A stretch of DNA of 64,000 bases from Paenibacillus brevis. GTDB lineage: Bacteria; Bacillota; Bacilli; Paenibacillales; Paenibacillaceae. Positions 53,931-62,840 of the stretch are shown here, in pieces. Position 1 is the first letter of the stretch; every line of letters starts with the position of its first letter. The notes under the pieces are model-generated. The model saw only the letters and a program-made list of their open reading frames with translations, was not told the origin of the DNA and ran no database searches. The stretch spans positions 62,001 to 126,000 of the forward strand of contig NZ_JAHLQJ010000005.1 of the NCBI RefSeq assembly GCF_018919145.1, written 5' to 3'. The translations under genes and the position numbers were made by a program.

Positions 53931-55694
53931 TTAATCCTCGATCGCTGCTTTTCGTGAATTAATTTGGCGAATAACTGCCGGATCAAACTTGGCTTTACGA
54001 TCATAGGTGTACAGGCCGTTCACTTCCTGCTCTACATCATACAGCTGGGTGTAGCAGAAGCCGAACATTTTCGGGTGATCGAGTAGAGTATCAGTTAAGC
54101 CGCGATAGCGCTCGATGAACTCCTCTTCGGATTTCGGCCGGTCTCCATATCCCCAGGATTTCTCATCTTTTTGATCCGGGTTCCACCAAATGCCTCCGTA
54201 TTCACTGATGAAGTAAGGCTGGCCTTCATACTTTTGTCTATCGGAGAACGTTACAAATACCTCTCCGTCAGTCTTCATCGGTTCATATCTGGCCTTGAAG
54301 GTTTCCGGATTTTGATCATAATCATGGATATCGAAAATATCTGTTACCACGTGGAAGTTGCCGCTGGTATCAATAACTGGACGGGTCGGGTCCATCTGCT
54401 TCGATACTTCATAAACAATTCTCAAAATCTCGTTATCCTGTTTCGTACCGTTACGATCCCATGTTTCATTGAATGGACACCAGCCAATCAATGCAGGATG
54501 GTTGAAATCACGCCGCATACCTTCAAGCCATTCCGGCAGGAAAGAGGAGAGTCCGGCCGGTGTCGTAATATCAAGGCCCCAGTTGGCATGCTCCCCCCAC
54601 ACGAGATAGCCCATCCGATCCGCCCAATACAGGAAGCGCGGTTCAAACATTTTCTCATGAAGTCTCGCTCCATTGAAGCCCATATCCAGTGAGAGCTCAA
54701 TATCCTTCCGCAAATCCTCATCACTTGGAGCCGTGTAAATTCCGTCTGGATAGAAGCCTTGATCCAGCACCAGACGCTGAAATACCGATTTGCCGTTAAT
54801 GCGGACCGCCATACCGTCAATCGTTATCGTCCGAAGTCCGAAGTAAGCCCGGACCTTGTCTTCTGTGCCTCCATCATGACGAAGGGTAAGCTCAAGGTTG
54901 TACAGCCGGCCGTTGCCAACCTCCCACAAATGAACCTCTGAAAGAGGAAGCGTCAGGAAGGCATAGGTGCCGGCAACCGCTGCCGAGACTTCGCCAACAG
55001 CCTTTCCTTCAAAGAAAGCAGCTGCGGTAACCACAGTCCCTGCGCTCCTGCCCTTGATCTCCAGCTCCAGACGGGCACAGGCATTGTCCGGGTCGGCCAC
55101 TAGCTTCATATTAGACAAATAGGTCCCAGGCACAAATTCCAACCAGACGGTCTGCCAGATTCCAGTGGTCCGTGTATAGTCACAGCCATGGGAATAAAAT
55201 CTCTCACTCTGCTTCCCCCGCGGCTGACGACCGGAACGGACATCATCTTCGGCCAGAACGGTAACGATGTTCTCACCGGCTGCAAGCTGTTCTGTAATAT
55301 CGAAGCTGAAGGATGAATATCCGCCACGATGTGTCCCAACGGATACGCCATTAATCCAAACCTCTGTCTCATAATCCACTGCACCGAAATGCAGAAGGAC
55401 CCTGCCGCCAGTCCAGGCTTCAGGGACTGTAAATCCTCTTCTATACCAGACGGCTGCCATAAAATCCTTATACTCCACACCTGACAGCTTGCTCTCGGGG
55501 CAGAACGGCACTGTGATTTCTCCGGTCAGATGATGATCCTTTTTGAAGTATTCACGTTCTTTTCCGCTCTTTCCATGATCAATCTCAAACTGCCATGAGC
55601 CATTTAGGTTAAGCCACTCGGATCGTTCCCAATGGGGTGTAGGATGTTCCGGACGAGGCTGTGTTTGGGAGGACTTCGCATTCGATATCTTCAT
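53931..55694 (-). CDS. Glycoside hydrolase family 2 enzyme (copy A)
   Basis: 587 residues, cytoplasmic. Sugar-binding jelly roll (about 20-185, with WYRRGFTVPEAW and VWINGVSVGTHRGGYSSF), Ig-like domain (about 190-285), then a barrel with acid/base Glu in WCPFNETWD and nucleophile Glu in YFISEYGGI. Short for a beta-galactosidase; more like beta-glucuronidase or other small GH2 enzymes, so the sugar released is uncertain. First gene of a run GH2, GH43, UlaG-like, GH127, mutarotase. It is paralogous to the GH2 gene at 61014. Confidence 0.9.
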   Translation of the reverse strand: MKISNAKSSQTQPRPEHPTPHWERSEWLNLNGSWQFEIDHGKSGKEREYFKKDHHLTGEITVPFCPESKLSGVEYKDFMAAVWYRRGFTVPEAWTGGRVLLHFGAVDYETEVWINGVSVGTHRGGYSSFSFDITEQLAAGENIVTVLAEDDVRSGRQPRGKQSERFYSHGCDYTRTTGIWQTVWLEFVPGTYLSNMKLVADPDNACARLELEIKGRSAGTVVTAAAFFEGKAVGEVSAAVAGTYAFLTLPLSEVHLWEVGNGRLYNLELTLRHDGGTEDKVRAYFGLRTITIDGMAVRINGKSVFQRLVLDQGFYPDGIYTAPSDEDLRKDIELSLDMGFNGARLHEKMFEPRFLYWADRMGYLVWGEHANWGLDITTPAGLSSFLPEWLEGMRRDFNHPALIGWCPFNETWDRNGTKQDNEILRIVYEVSKQMDPTRPVIDTSGNFHVVTDIFDIHDYDQNPETFKARYEPMKTDGEVFVTFSDRQKYEGQPYFISEYGGIWWNPDQKDEKSWGYGDRPKSEEEFIERYRGLTDTLLDHPKMFGFCYTQLYDVEQEVNGLYTYDRKAKFDPAVIRQINSRKAAIED

Positions 55695-55763
55695 ATGTGT
55701 GTGCTCCTTTATTAATCATTTTTAGTGTAATTCCGTTCGTTGTGAAGCTCTATGCATACAGTG

Positions 55764-55796
55764 AAAAACTACCCCCGCCAATATTTAGGAGGGGGC
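55764..55796 (-). terminator. Terminator of the second LplABC-type operon
   Basis: Minus-strand stem CCCCCTCC/GGCGGGGG with one mismatch and a TAAATATT loop, then TAGTTTTTC, 41 bp after the stop at 55838. Confidence 0.7.
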
Positions 55797-55837
55797 ATAT
55801 AAAGGGGAATTATAGATAATAGAAGAAAATGATAAAA

Positions 55838-56776
55838 TTAACCTTTGATGGATCCGACATATACGCCCTTGACAAAGTACTTCTGCAAGAACGGATATAC
55901 CATCAGAATCGGCAAGGTCGATACGACAATGGCACAGTACTTCACCAGCTCGCGGAAGGCTGTTGAGCTCTCCGCGCTGTTGATCACCACGCCGCCGGCG
56001 CTGCCGATCGTTGTTGCCGTTGCATCGTTGGCAACGAGGATTTCCTTCATGAGCAATTGCAACGGGAATAAGCTCCGGTCTTTTAATAGCACCATCGCAT
56101 TGAACCAGGAGTTCCAGTTCCCTACGAGATAATACAAGAAAATAACGGCAAGCGTTGCCTTGGACAGCGGTAAAATAACCCGAATCAGAGTGTTGGCCTG
56201 ACTGGCTCCATCAATCGTTGCCGCCTCTTCCAGTTCTAGCGGCAGGGCCTGGAAGCTGGTTCTCATAATAATGATATTCCACGTACTTAACGCTGTCGGC
56301 AGAATCATCGACCACAGGTTGTTGTAGAGGCCGATATCCTTCATCAAGAGGAACCAGGGTATCAAGCCGCCGCCGAAGAACATCGTAATGGTAATCAAGA
56401 TCATGATGAAGTTCTTGAAATAAAGATCGCGGCGCGAAAGAACGTAAGCCCCCATGATCGTCATCACCATATTGACAAGCGTTCCCAGGCCTACGTATAC
56501 AATCGTGTTTCTGTAGCCTATAAGCAAGCTGTTATCCTTAAAGACCAGCTTGTATCCATCCAGCGTGAAGCCTAAAGGCTTGATCAGCGCGCCTTTATGA
56601 GCCACTAGCTGAACCGGATTACTCACAGAAGCGAACAAAATATGCAGTAGCGGATAGAAGCACGCGATTGTCAGAGCAATCAACAGCAAGATATTGACGA
56701 CATCGAACACCCGGTCTCCGAAGGAGGCCGGCTTTAATTTGCTTTTCTTGAATCGAACCTGTTGTAATCGCGACAT
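55838..56776 (-). CDS. ABC sugar permease, LplC type (second importer)
   Basis: 312 residues, six membrane helices. EAA-like loop EEAATIDGASQANTLIRVILP and C-terminus YFVKGVYVGSIKG mark the LplC branch. ATG at 56776 is chosen because GGAGG lies 6 nt upstream; the ATG two codons earlier would be too close. It starts 14 bp after the stop of the LplB-type permease. Confidence 0.92.
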   Translation of the reverse strand: MSRLQQVRFKKSKLKPASFGDRVFDVVNILLLIALTIACFYPLLHILFASVSNPVQLVAHKGALIKPLGFTLDGYKLVFKDNSLLIGYRNTIVYVGLGTLVNMVMTIMGAYVLSRRDLYFKNFIMILITITMFFGGGLIPWFLLMKDIGLYNNLWSMILPTALSTWNIIIMRTSFQALPLELEEAATIDGASQANTLIRVILPLSKATLAVIFLYYLVGNWNSWFNAMVLLKDRSLFPLQLLMKEILVANDATATTIGSAGGVVINSAESSTAFRELVKYCAIVVSTLPILMVYPFLQKYFVKGVYVGSIKG

Positions 56777-56790
56777 AGCCATCCTCCTTT

Positions 56791-57762
56791 CTACCAAAGA
56801 CTAACTTCTGAGGTACGTTTCGCGACCTTGTTCGTAACCCAGAGAAGTCCGAAATTGATAATGGCGCTGAATAATCCTACGGCCGTCGAGAAGCTCAAGC
56901 TGGCTTCTCTCAGACCACGGCGATATACATATGAAGCAATAACATCGGCCGTATCATAAGTCAGAGGGTTGTAGAGGAGAATAATCTTCTCATGTCCGGA
57001 AGCCATAAGTCCTCCAATAGCGAAGATAAAGAGAATTACGATGGTCGGAGCAATCTGCGGCAGGGTAATATACCACATTTTCTTGACTCGTCCAACACCA
57101 TCAATATCAGCAGCCTCGTAAAGTGCAGGATCGATGGTACTCATCGCAGCGAGATAGATAATACTATTCCACCCTATACTTTGCCAGATTCCCGAGAAGG
57201 TATAGATGGGCCTAAAGAAAGAGGAATACCCAAGTAATGAGGTATACTCTTTACCTGTGATCAATTGAAGAATTTGCGTGATAACCCCTTCATCGGCGGT
57301 AAAAATATGAATGATACCTGCTACAACGACGAGAGAGATAAAATGAGGCATGTACGTAATGGTCTGAACCGTCTTTTTAAATTTGCCATCACGCACTTCA
57401 TTCAGCATCAATGCCAGAATGATCGGTGCTGTAAATCCAAAGACAATGCCCCATACGTTCAAGAGCAAGGTGTTCTTCACGACCCTCCAGAAATAGGGTC
57501 CGGTAAAGAAATCAATAAAATGCTTAAAGCCGACCCAATCACTTTCGGCAAAGCCGAGCAAGGGCTTGAAGTCCTTGAAGGCGATCATAACGCCCCACAT
57601 TGGGCCATAGCAGAAAATAATATACCAGGCCACAACCGGTATAACCAACAGATAGGCAAACCAGTTCTTCTTGAAGTCCTTTTGGAGTGTATGCTTAAGG
57701 TTTTTGGACTTTCGAGCAGGGACGATTTTGTCAGCATTATTCTTGCTTGGTGCAATCTCCAT
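56791..57762 (-). CDS. ABC sugar permease, LplB type (second importer)
   Basis: 323 residues, six membrane helices after a basic cytoplasmic N-terminus. EAA-like loop YEAADIDGVGRVKKMWYITLP. Middle gene of binding protein, LplB, LplC. It probably imports xylo- or arabino-oligosaccharides for the enzymes of the flanking runs; no ATPase gene is present, so an unlinked shared ATPase is expected. Confidence 0.92.
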   Translation of the reverse strand: MEIAPSKNNADKIVPARKSKNLKHTLQKDFKKNWFAYLLVIPVVAWYIIFCYGPMWGVMIAFKDFKPLLGFAESDWVGFKHFIDFFTGPYFWRVVKNTLLLNVWGIVFGFTAPIILALMLNEVRDGKFKKTVQTITYMPHFISLVVVAGIIHIFTADEGVITQILQLITGKEYTSLLGYSSFFRPIYTFSGIWQSIGWNSIIYLAAMSTIDPALYEAADIDGVGRVKKMWYITLPQIAPTIVILFIFAIGGLMASGHEKIILLYNPLTYDTADVIASYVYRRGLREASLSFSTAVGLFSAIINFGLLWVTNKVAKRTSEVSLW

Positions 57763-57806
57763 TACCTATCACCTACTTTTCCTAACCTGAATTTGATTGA
57801 AAGGAT

Positions 57807-57842
57807 GACGAGGGGCCAAGCTTCCGCCGGATTCCCCTCGTC
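57807..57842 (-). other. Intra-operon stem-loop between binding-protein and permease genes
   Basis: GACGAGGGG (57807-57815) pairs perfectly with CCCCTCGTC (57834-57842). No T-run follows, so it is more likely an mRNA-stabilising or processing element that raises binding-protein over permease output than a terminator. Confidence 0.65.
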
Positions 57843-57878
57843 GTTGTCCTATTCATGAATCTTCAGGTTAATTGGTTA

Positions 57879-59630
57879 TTATCTGCTGTTATACCGGTCC
57901 AATGCTGCCTGGTGGATACTGAGGAATTCATCCAGTCCCATCTTCTTCGCTTCATTCAAGAACTTGTCGTATGAATCTACGGACAACTCGCCCTTAATAA
58001 TCTTGGCAAAGTATTCACCGCGCAGGGTCGACAACTGATTGCCCAATTCCGCTTCACGCGAGGCCTCTTCCTGTGTGAATGTAATCGGAGGAACGGCTAC
58101 GCTGGTGTCCATATTTTCAGTCCAGTATTCGCGAATGTCGCCGGAATAGCTTCCTTCCGCTACAATGTTCGGGTTGGAATTATGCTCGTCGCGAATGTTC
58201 GCCCAGCTGTGTCTGCGGTATTTATTAAGTGCAACAGAAATCGGTTGACCATCAGGATCGTTGTAGATGTAGCTTTCTTTATGGAAGTATGGCTTGCCGT
58301 TCTCATCGATCAAATGCACTTTGCCGTACTCGCCATAGTTATAAACTTCCCAGCCCTTTTTCGAGAAGGCAAAGTCAAGCCATGCCATAGCAGCTTCCAC
58401 ATTATCGGCTTGTGTCGTAATAGCCGCGGCCGTGCCTGTTCTCATAAAGTTTTTGTACGTTGTTGCCGACTTGTCCCCAGCATTCAGAACCGGGTTCAAT
58501 GCGCCGACGAAGTCTATATCGTTCTGCGTCTTCCAATAGCTCCACATGGTGTCCGGGGAGTCCATCATGACCGCAGTATCATTAGAAACGGCACTTGCCA
58601 TTCTTTGGCTGAAGTCGGCTGTTGCCCAGTCAGGATTCAGCAAGCCTTCTTTGTTCCATTGCTGCATCATTGTCAGATATTCCTTTGCCTTAGGCTGTGC
58701 AGGGCCCCATTGTACCTTGCCGTTCCCGTCCATGAAGGTCCAATCCCAAACGCCATAAGCACCGTTAAGAATACCCGTGAAAATCTGACCATAGTTGGAT
58801 CCATAGTTCAATGGATTCTTATAACCCACTTCCTGACATTTCTTCAGGAATGCATACCATTCGTCGATCGTGTTCGGAACTTCCATGCCTGTCTTGTCAA
58901 GCGCTTCTTGCTTGATCAGCATCCCAAACCATGTCCATTCCGAGTAAGGAGCGATACCGTAGAAGCCTAACAGCCTTCCATCGTCCGTAACGGTCGTTTT
59001 TCTCCGCGTCTCATCGGAGTTTCTCCATGCGCTGTAGTTCGGGGCATGCTGCTCCATCAGATCTGTCAGGTCCAGGTAAGCCCCGTCGTTCACGCCCGCT
59101 TCCAGTCCGCCCGGATAGCGGCCCGGATCAATAATGATATCAGGCAGATCGCCGGAGGAGATCATCAAAGTAAAGGAGTCGGCTTCTTGTCCAAGCGGCG
59201 GTGTGATAAAATTAACCTTGATCCCGGTCATCTTTTCAACCATCTTTTGGATGCCGTGTGCATTTTGATCCGGAATATCGCTGTTCGCCGGCAGCCAGAC
59301 ATCCAGTGTTACACTTTCTTTGAACGGATAAGCAGAATAATCATTCGGAATAACTGTATCAAAAATATCGCCGAGATAAGTGTCGTTCAGCGTTGTGTTC
59401 ACCTGTTCAATTTGCTCAGCACTAGGGGCCGCATTGCCGCGGATATCCGCGCTGATATCTGAAAATGTCGTTTCATTGCTCTTGTTCGTTTCTGTAACAT
59501 TTGTAGAGCTGTTGCCGGAGTTATCTTTCGAAGCATTCTTGTCGGAGCTTCCACCGCAAGCTGTGACGGTTGTAATCAGCAATACCGATACTACCGCCAG
59601 ATTAATCATGCGTTTTGTGAATTTTTCCAT
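57879..59630 (-). CDS. ABC sugar-binding lipoprotein, LplA type (second importer)
   Basis: 583 residues. Signal ending TVTAC, a Ser/Asn/Lys-rich linker (about 25-60), then a large solute-binding domain of the LplA class (VTLDVWLPANSDIPDQNAH ... GIKVNFITPP ... GTAAAITTQADNVEAAMAWL). ATG at 59630 chosen because GGAGG lies 6 nt upstream. It heads the operon behind a consensus promoter overlapped by a CRE and a 183-nt untranslated leader, so expression should be high and glucose-repressed. Likely ligand: oligosaccharide from the surrounding hydrolases. Confidence 0.92.
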   Translation of the reverse strand: MEKFTKRMINLAVVSVLLITTVTACGGSSDKNASKDNSGNSSTNVTETNKSNETTFSDISADIRGNAAPSAEQIEQVNTTLNDTYLGDIFDTVIPNDYSAYPFKESVTLDVWLPANSDIPDQNAHGIQKMVEKMTGIKVNFITPPLGQEADSFTLMISSGDLPDIIIDPGRYPGGLEAGVNDGAYLDLTDLMEQHAPNYSAWRNSDETRRKTTVTDDGRLLGFYGIAPYSEWTWFGMLIKQEALDKTGMEVPNTIDEWYAFLKKCQEVGYKNPLNYGSNYGQIFTGILNGAYGVWDWTFMDGNGKVQWGPAQPKAKEYLTMMQQWNKEGLLNPDWATADFSQRMASAVSNDTAVMMDSPDTMWSYWKTQNDIDFVGALNPVLNAGDKSATTYKNFMRTGTAAAITTQADNVEAAMAWLDFAFSKKGWEVYNYGEYGKVHLIDENGKPYFHKESYIYNDPDGQPISVALNKYRRHSWANIRDEHNSNPNIVAEGSYSGDIREYWTENMDTSVAVPPITFTQEEASREAELGNQLSTLRGEYFAKIIKGELSVDSYDKFLNEAKKMGLDEFLSIHQAALDRYNSR

Positions 59631-59768
59631 CTTTATCCTCCTTTTTCTTCTCAAAAGATCAAACAGCCAGATGTTACTGCTTTACCAATCCAACCACGGG
59701 TCTGGCAAGCCTCTAACTCTTGTCTCCTTCCCTGAAAGATATATCCCCTTTTTTTGCTGTTAACTCTT

Positions 59769-59812
59769 AGATACAAATTAATTATGTGTTTTAATACAAT
59801 TATTTTGTATCT
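59769..59812. repeat. 9-bp inverted repeat at the start of the second importer's leader
   Basis: AGATACAAA (59769-59777) and TTTGTATCT (59804-59812) are perfectly complementary with a 26-bp AT-rich centre containing a third ATACAA. It begins within a few bases of the predicted transcription start, so it could be an operator or a 5' hairpin that stabilises the mRNA. Confidence 0.5.
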
Positions 59813-59820
59813 TTGGTAGA

Positions 59821-59858
59821 AGTATAAGATATAGATTCACTTCATGTCAACGCTTTCA
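59821..59858 (-). promoter_or_regulatory. Consensus promoter overlapped by a perfect CRE
   Basis: On the minus strand, -35 TTGACA (59845-59850), 18-bp spacer, -10 TATACT (59821-59826). The sequence TGAAAGCGTTGACA (59845-59858) matches the CRE consensus TGWAANCGNTNWCA at every fixed position and covers the -35, so CcpA bound here would block RNA polymerase. It controls the binding-protein and two permease genes downstream. The rest of the 396-bp gap holds the leader and the terminator below. Confidence 0.85.
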
Positions 59859-59904
59859 TTATGATTATTTAATTAATATTCGATTTACCCTATGACAAAA
59901 AGAC

Positions 59905-59953
59905 AAAAAGCCCCTGGCACAATGAGCAATCATTGTGTCCCAGGGGCTTTTTT
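59905..59953. terminator. Bidirectional terminator after the GH43/GH2 pair
   Basis: AAAAAGCCCCTGG (59905-59917) pairs with CCAGGGGCTTTTT (59940-59952), and an inner stem ACAATGA/TCATTGT extends it. On the minus strand it ends the operon finishing at 60027. Confidence 0.9.
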
Positions 59954-60026
59954 CCATAATGCTTTAATCTGATTCAGTTGTGTTCCATCCTCATAACAAT
60001 ACAACCAGCTCGATGCTTATTTTGCG

Positions 60027-60992
60027 CTATTCCCCGGAAGGTACAGAAATCCATTCATTAGCTGCTACCGGGATGCCAAAATCCGGAGTTCCATCCTCAC
60101 TCCAATGGATCTTCTGCATCCGCGTGCTGCGGTTGGAGCCTTCGGACCGCTTCATTTCTGCCTCCGAATAGGAATATGCATGATAGACGATCCAATCTTC
60201 GCTGCCATCAGGGGAAACCGTAAAACTATTGTGGCCTGGTGCAAATACGCCCTGTTCGGGGTTTTTGAAGAACACGGGACCCTGATGCTTCTCCCATGCT
60301 GAAGGATCCAACAAGTCTGCATTTTCCGAGATGCTTGTCATCCCTAAGCAATAATCATCTGACCAGGTTGCACTTGCGGAAAATATAAGAAATATCTTTT
60401 CGTTCCGGCGCAAGAAGACAGGTCCTTCATTAATTGCCATTCCGCCTTGCTTCTCCCAAGCTTCCGTCGGTGCAGAGATCAGCACGTCCGTTCCGGTGAG
60501 CGTCCATGGATTAACCATTTTGGCTGCATAAATCGCTGATCCGTAGTCAGGGAAATGCCCGTAACCGGAATAGAAAAAATACAATTCTCCGCGATGCGGG
60601 AGGACTGTGCCGTCCAGTCCTGCATAAGCGGTATTGACTGCGCCTCTAAAAACCCATTCATCGGTCAGCGGGTCTTCCCCCTGAAGCTGAAGAACGCATA
60701 CTCTCCGAGTATCATCGCCGCCCCCATCATTCGCGGTATAGTAGATATACCAGCAGTCTTCGATATAGTGCAGTTCAGGCGCCCATAAATTACGGGAATA
60801 CGGACCTTCTGGCTCGGGCGTCCATACGGTTACCGGCTCGGCTTCCGCGAGGCCGGCCATACTGGAGCTGCGCCGCAAATCGATGCGGTTTCCCAAAGTT
60901 ACGGCTAAATAATAGCTACCGTCCGTATGCTTGATCATCCAGGGATCAGCACCGTTAGGAAGGATCGGGTTTTGGAATGTTTTGTCGCTCAT
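60027..60992 (-). CDS. Cytoplasmic GH43 glycosidase
   Basis: 321 residues, no signal peptide: a bare five-blade propeller. Asp in NGADPWMI, Asp in YAGLDGTVL and Glu in AINEGPVF are the expected catalytic set. Related to the GH43 units of the lipoprotein at 52489 and of the giant enzyme (shared NLWAPELHYI, SASATWSDDY, GPGHNSFTVSPDG-type stretch), and so of similar bond specificity, but lacking the CBM. Start is either of two consecutive ATG codons; the second (60992) has better spacing from AGGAG. It follows the GH2 gene by 21 bp. Confidence 0.9.
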   Translation of the reverse strand: MSDKTFQNPILPNGADPWMIKHTDGSYYLAVTLGNRIDLRRSSSMAGLAEAEPVTVWTPEPEGPYSRNLWAPELHYIEDCWYIYYTANDGGGDDTRRVCVLQLQGEDPLTDEWVFRGAVNTAYAGLDGTVLPHRGELYFFYSGYGHFPDYGSAIYAAKMVNPWTLTGTDVLISAPTEAWEKQGGMAINEGPVFLRRNEKIFLIFSASATWSDDYCLGMTSISENADLLDPSAWEKHQGPVFFKNPEQGVFAPGHNSFTVSPDGSEDWIVYHAYSYSEAEMKRSEGSNRSTRMQKIHWSEDGTPDFGIPVAANEWISVPSGE

Positions 60993-61013
60993 CATTTCTC
61001 TCCTTTCCCTAAT

Positions 61014-62777
61014 TTAAGACAAATTAACTTCTCGAATGACTTCAAGCGGCACTTTCGGTTCACGGTTCTCTGTCAGCAAGCCGTTTATCTCCTGCTGAAC
61101 GTCCGTAATTTGCGTATAGCAATAGCCTACTATATATTCCGTCGCCTTGATAGCCTGGTGAATGCTGCGGAAGCGGGATAGAAAGGCTTCCTTGGACGTC
61201 TCTTGCTTGCCGTATCCCCAGCCGGATTCCGATTGAAGCGCGATTCCTCCGAATTCGCTGACAATAATCGGCTGCCCCTTATAGGAATAACCGTCAGCAA
61301 AGGCATATTTCGCGTTATTAAAGGACTTGCCGTTATTTACGATTTCATCCTTATCCGCATAGCGTTTAAAGAACTCGTCGCCGGATTCCACATAATCATG
61401 CAAAGTCAGAATATCCGATACCGTGTGCTCCCAGCCATCATTCGTAATCACCGGCCGGTACGGGTCAAAGGATTTCGTCAAGTGGTAGATCGTCTCCGTA
61501 AATTGCTGTTGTTTTTTATCTTTAAAAATCTGCATGATTCCCCATGACTCATTGAATGGTACCCAGGTCACGATACTCGGGTGATTATACTGCTGACGAA
61601 CAACCTCCATCCATTCAGAGGTGAAGTTCTGGACAGCCTGATCGTTAAATTCAAAGGTAGCCGCCATCTCCGACCAAACCAAAAGCCCTTTTACATCGCA
61701 CCAATAGAGGAAGCGCGAATCCTCCACTTTCATATGCTTGCGGACTCCGTTATATCCCATTTGCAGCGTCTTGTCGATGTCTTCCAAAATTGCTTCTTCC
61801 GAAGGGGGAGTCAGATGGCTCTCGGGCCAATATCCTTGATCCAGCACAAGGCGCTGATAGATTGGAATATTGTTAAGCAATACCTTCCCTTTTTCGATGG
61901 AAATCTTCCGCATTCCGAAATAAGAATATACATGATCAAGCAGCTTTTCTCCTTGATAGAGGATAAACTCCACGTCATACAGATTCGGGTGAGCCGGAGA
62001 CCACAAATATTGCTTCCAAGGGCCATTGGCCTCGTGAACCAAATCCACATCCAGTTGGAGCCAAGGGCGGTCTATAACCAGACTCGCTTTCTTCACTTGC
62101 TTCCCATTCAGGCTGATCCTTGTTTCCAAGCGAATTTCCTCGCCGGCAGCATAGTCGCCCTCCACTTGGTACTCGAACCGGACGGATCGTTCGTCAATAT
62201 TCGGGGTTATTTTTACAGCATCGATATATACAGGCTCAACAACCTCCAGCCAGACCGATTGCCAGATCCCGGTTGTCTGTACATAAAAGCACTCGAAATT
62301 TTGCTCCACCCACCGCTGCTTGCCCCGGGGCTGGGTCGCGTCCATTTTGTCTTCCGCTTTTACAGTTAATTGATTGACCTCGCCTAGGGTGATATACGGA
62401 GTGATATCTAAAGAAAAGGCTGAGTATCCGCCTTGATGACTCCCTACATGCGTTCCGTTAATCCAGACTTTAGCCAAATAATCTACAGCCTGGAAGTGCA
62501 GGAGCACCCGCTTGCCCTCATATTCTTTGGGAATATCAATCTGACGGTTATACCAAACGCAACGGTGATGCTCCTCCCTTCCAATGCCGCTGGCTTTCGT
62601 CTCATACGTAAATGGAACGATGATCTTCAGCTCGCCCTGGAAATGATCTTGCCAGCCTTCCCGCTCACCTGAGTTGGCGTCGTCAAACCTGAAATCCCAT
62701 TCCCCGTTCAGATTCGTCCAGTTTTCCCTCACAAACTGTGGGCGTGGATAATCTTTGATATACATCTTGGTTGCCAT
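61014..62777 (-). CDS. Glycoside hydrolase family 2 enzyme (copy B)
   Basis: 587 residues, cytoplasmic, same length and layout as the GH2 enzyme at 53931: jelly roll (VWYNRQIDIPKEYEG, VWINGTHVGSHQGGYSAF), Ig-like domain, barrel with acid/base Glu in WVPFNESWG and nucleophile Glu in IVSEFGGI. ATG at 62777 is chosen because GGAG lies upstream. GH2 followed closely by GH43 occurs twice in this window, suggesting that the two activities are needed together on one oligosaccharide. Sugar specificity cannot be told. Confidence 0.9.
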   Translation of the reverse strand: MATKMYIKDYPRPQFVRENWTNLNGEWDFRFDDANSGEREGWQDHFQGELKIIVPFTYETKASGIGREEHHRCVWYNRQIDIPKEYEGKRVLLHFQAVDYLAKVWINGTHVGSHQGGYSAFSLDITPYITLGEVNQLTVKAEDKMDATQPRGKQRWVEQNFECFYVQTTGIWQSVWLEVVEPVYIDAVKITPNIDERSVRFEYQVEGDYAAGEEIRLETRISLNGKQVKKASLVIDRPWLQLDVDLVHEANGPWKQYLWSPAHPNLYDVEFILYQGEKLLDHVYSYFGMRKISIEKGKVLLNNIPIYQRLVLDQGYWPESHLTPPSEEAILEDIDKTLQMGYNGVRKHMKVEDSRFLYWCDVKGLLVWSEMAATFEFNDQAVQNFTSEWMEVVRQQYNHPSIVTWVPFNESWGIMQIFKDKKQQQFTETIYHLTKSFDPYRPVITNDGWEHTVSDILTLHDYVESGDEFFKRYADKDEIVNNGKSFNNAKYAFADGYSYKGQPIIVSEFGGIALQSESGWGYGKQETSKEAFLSRFRSIHQAIKATEYIVGYCYTQITDVQQEINGLLTENREPKVPLEVIREVNLS

Positions 62778-62840
62778 ACAAGCTCCTGCTCCTTTATTGC
62801 ACAATGACTTGTGCTTTATTTATACGATTATGCATCCCGT

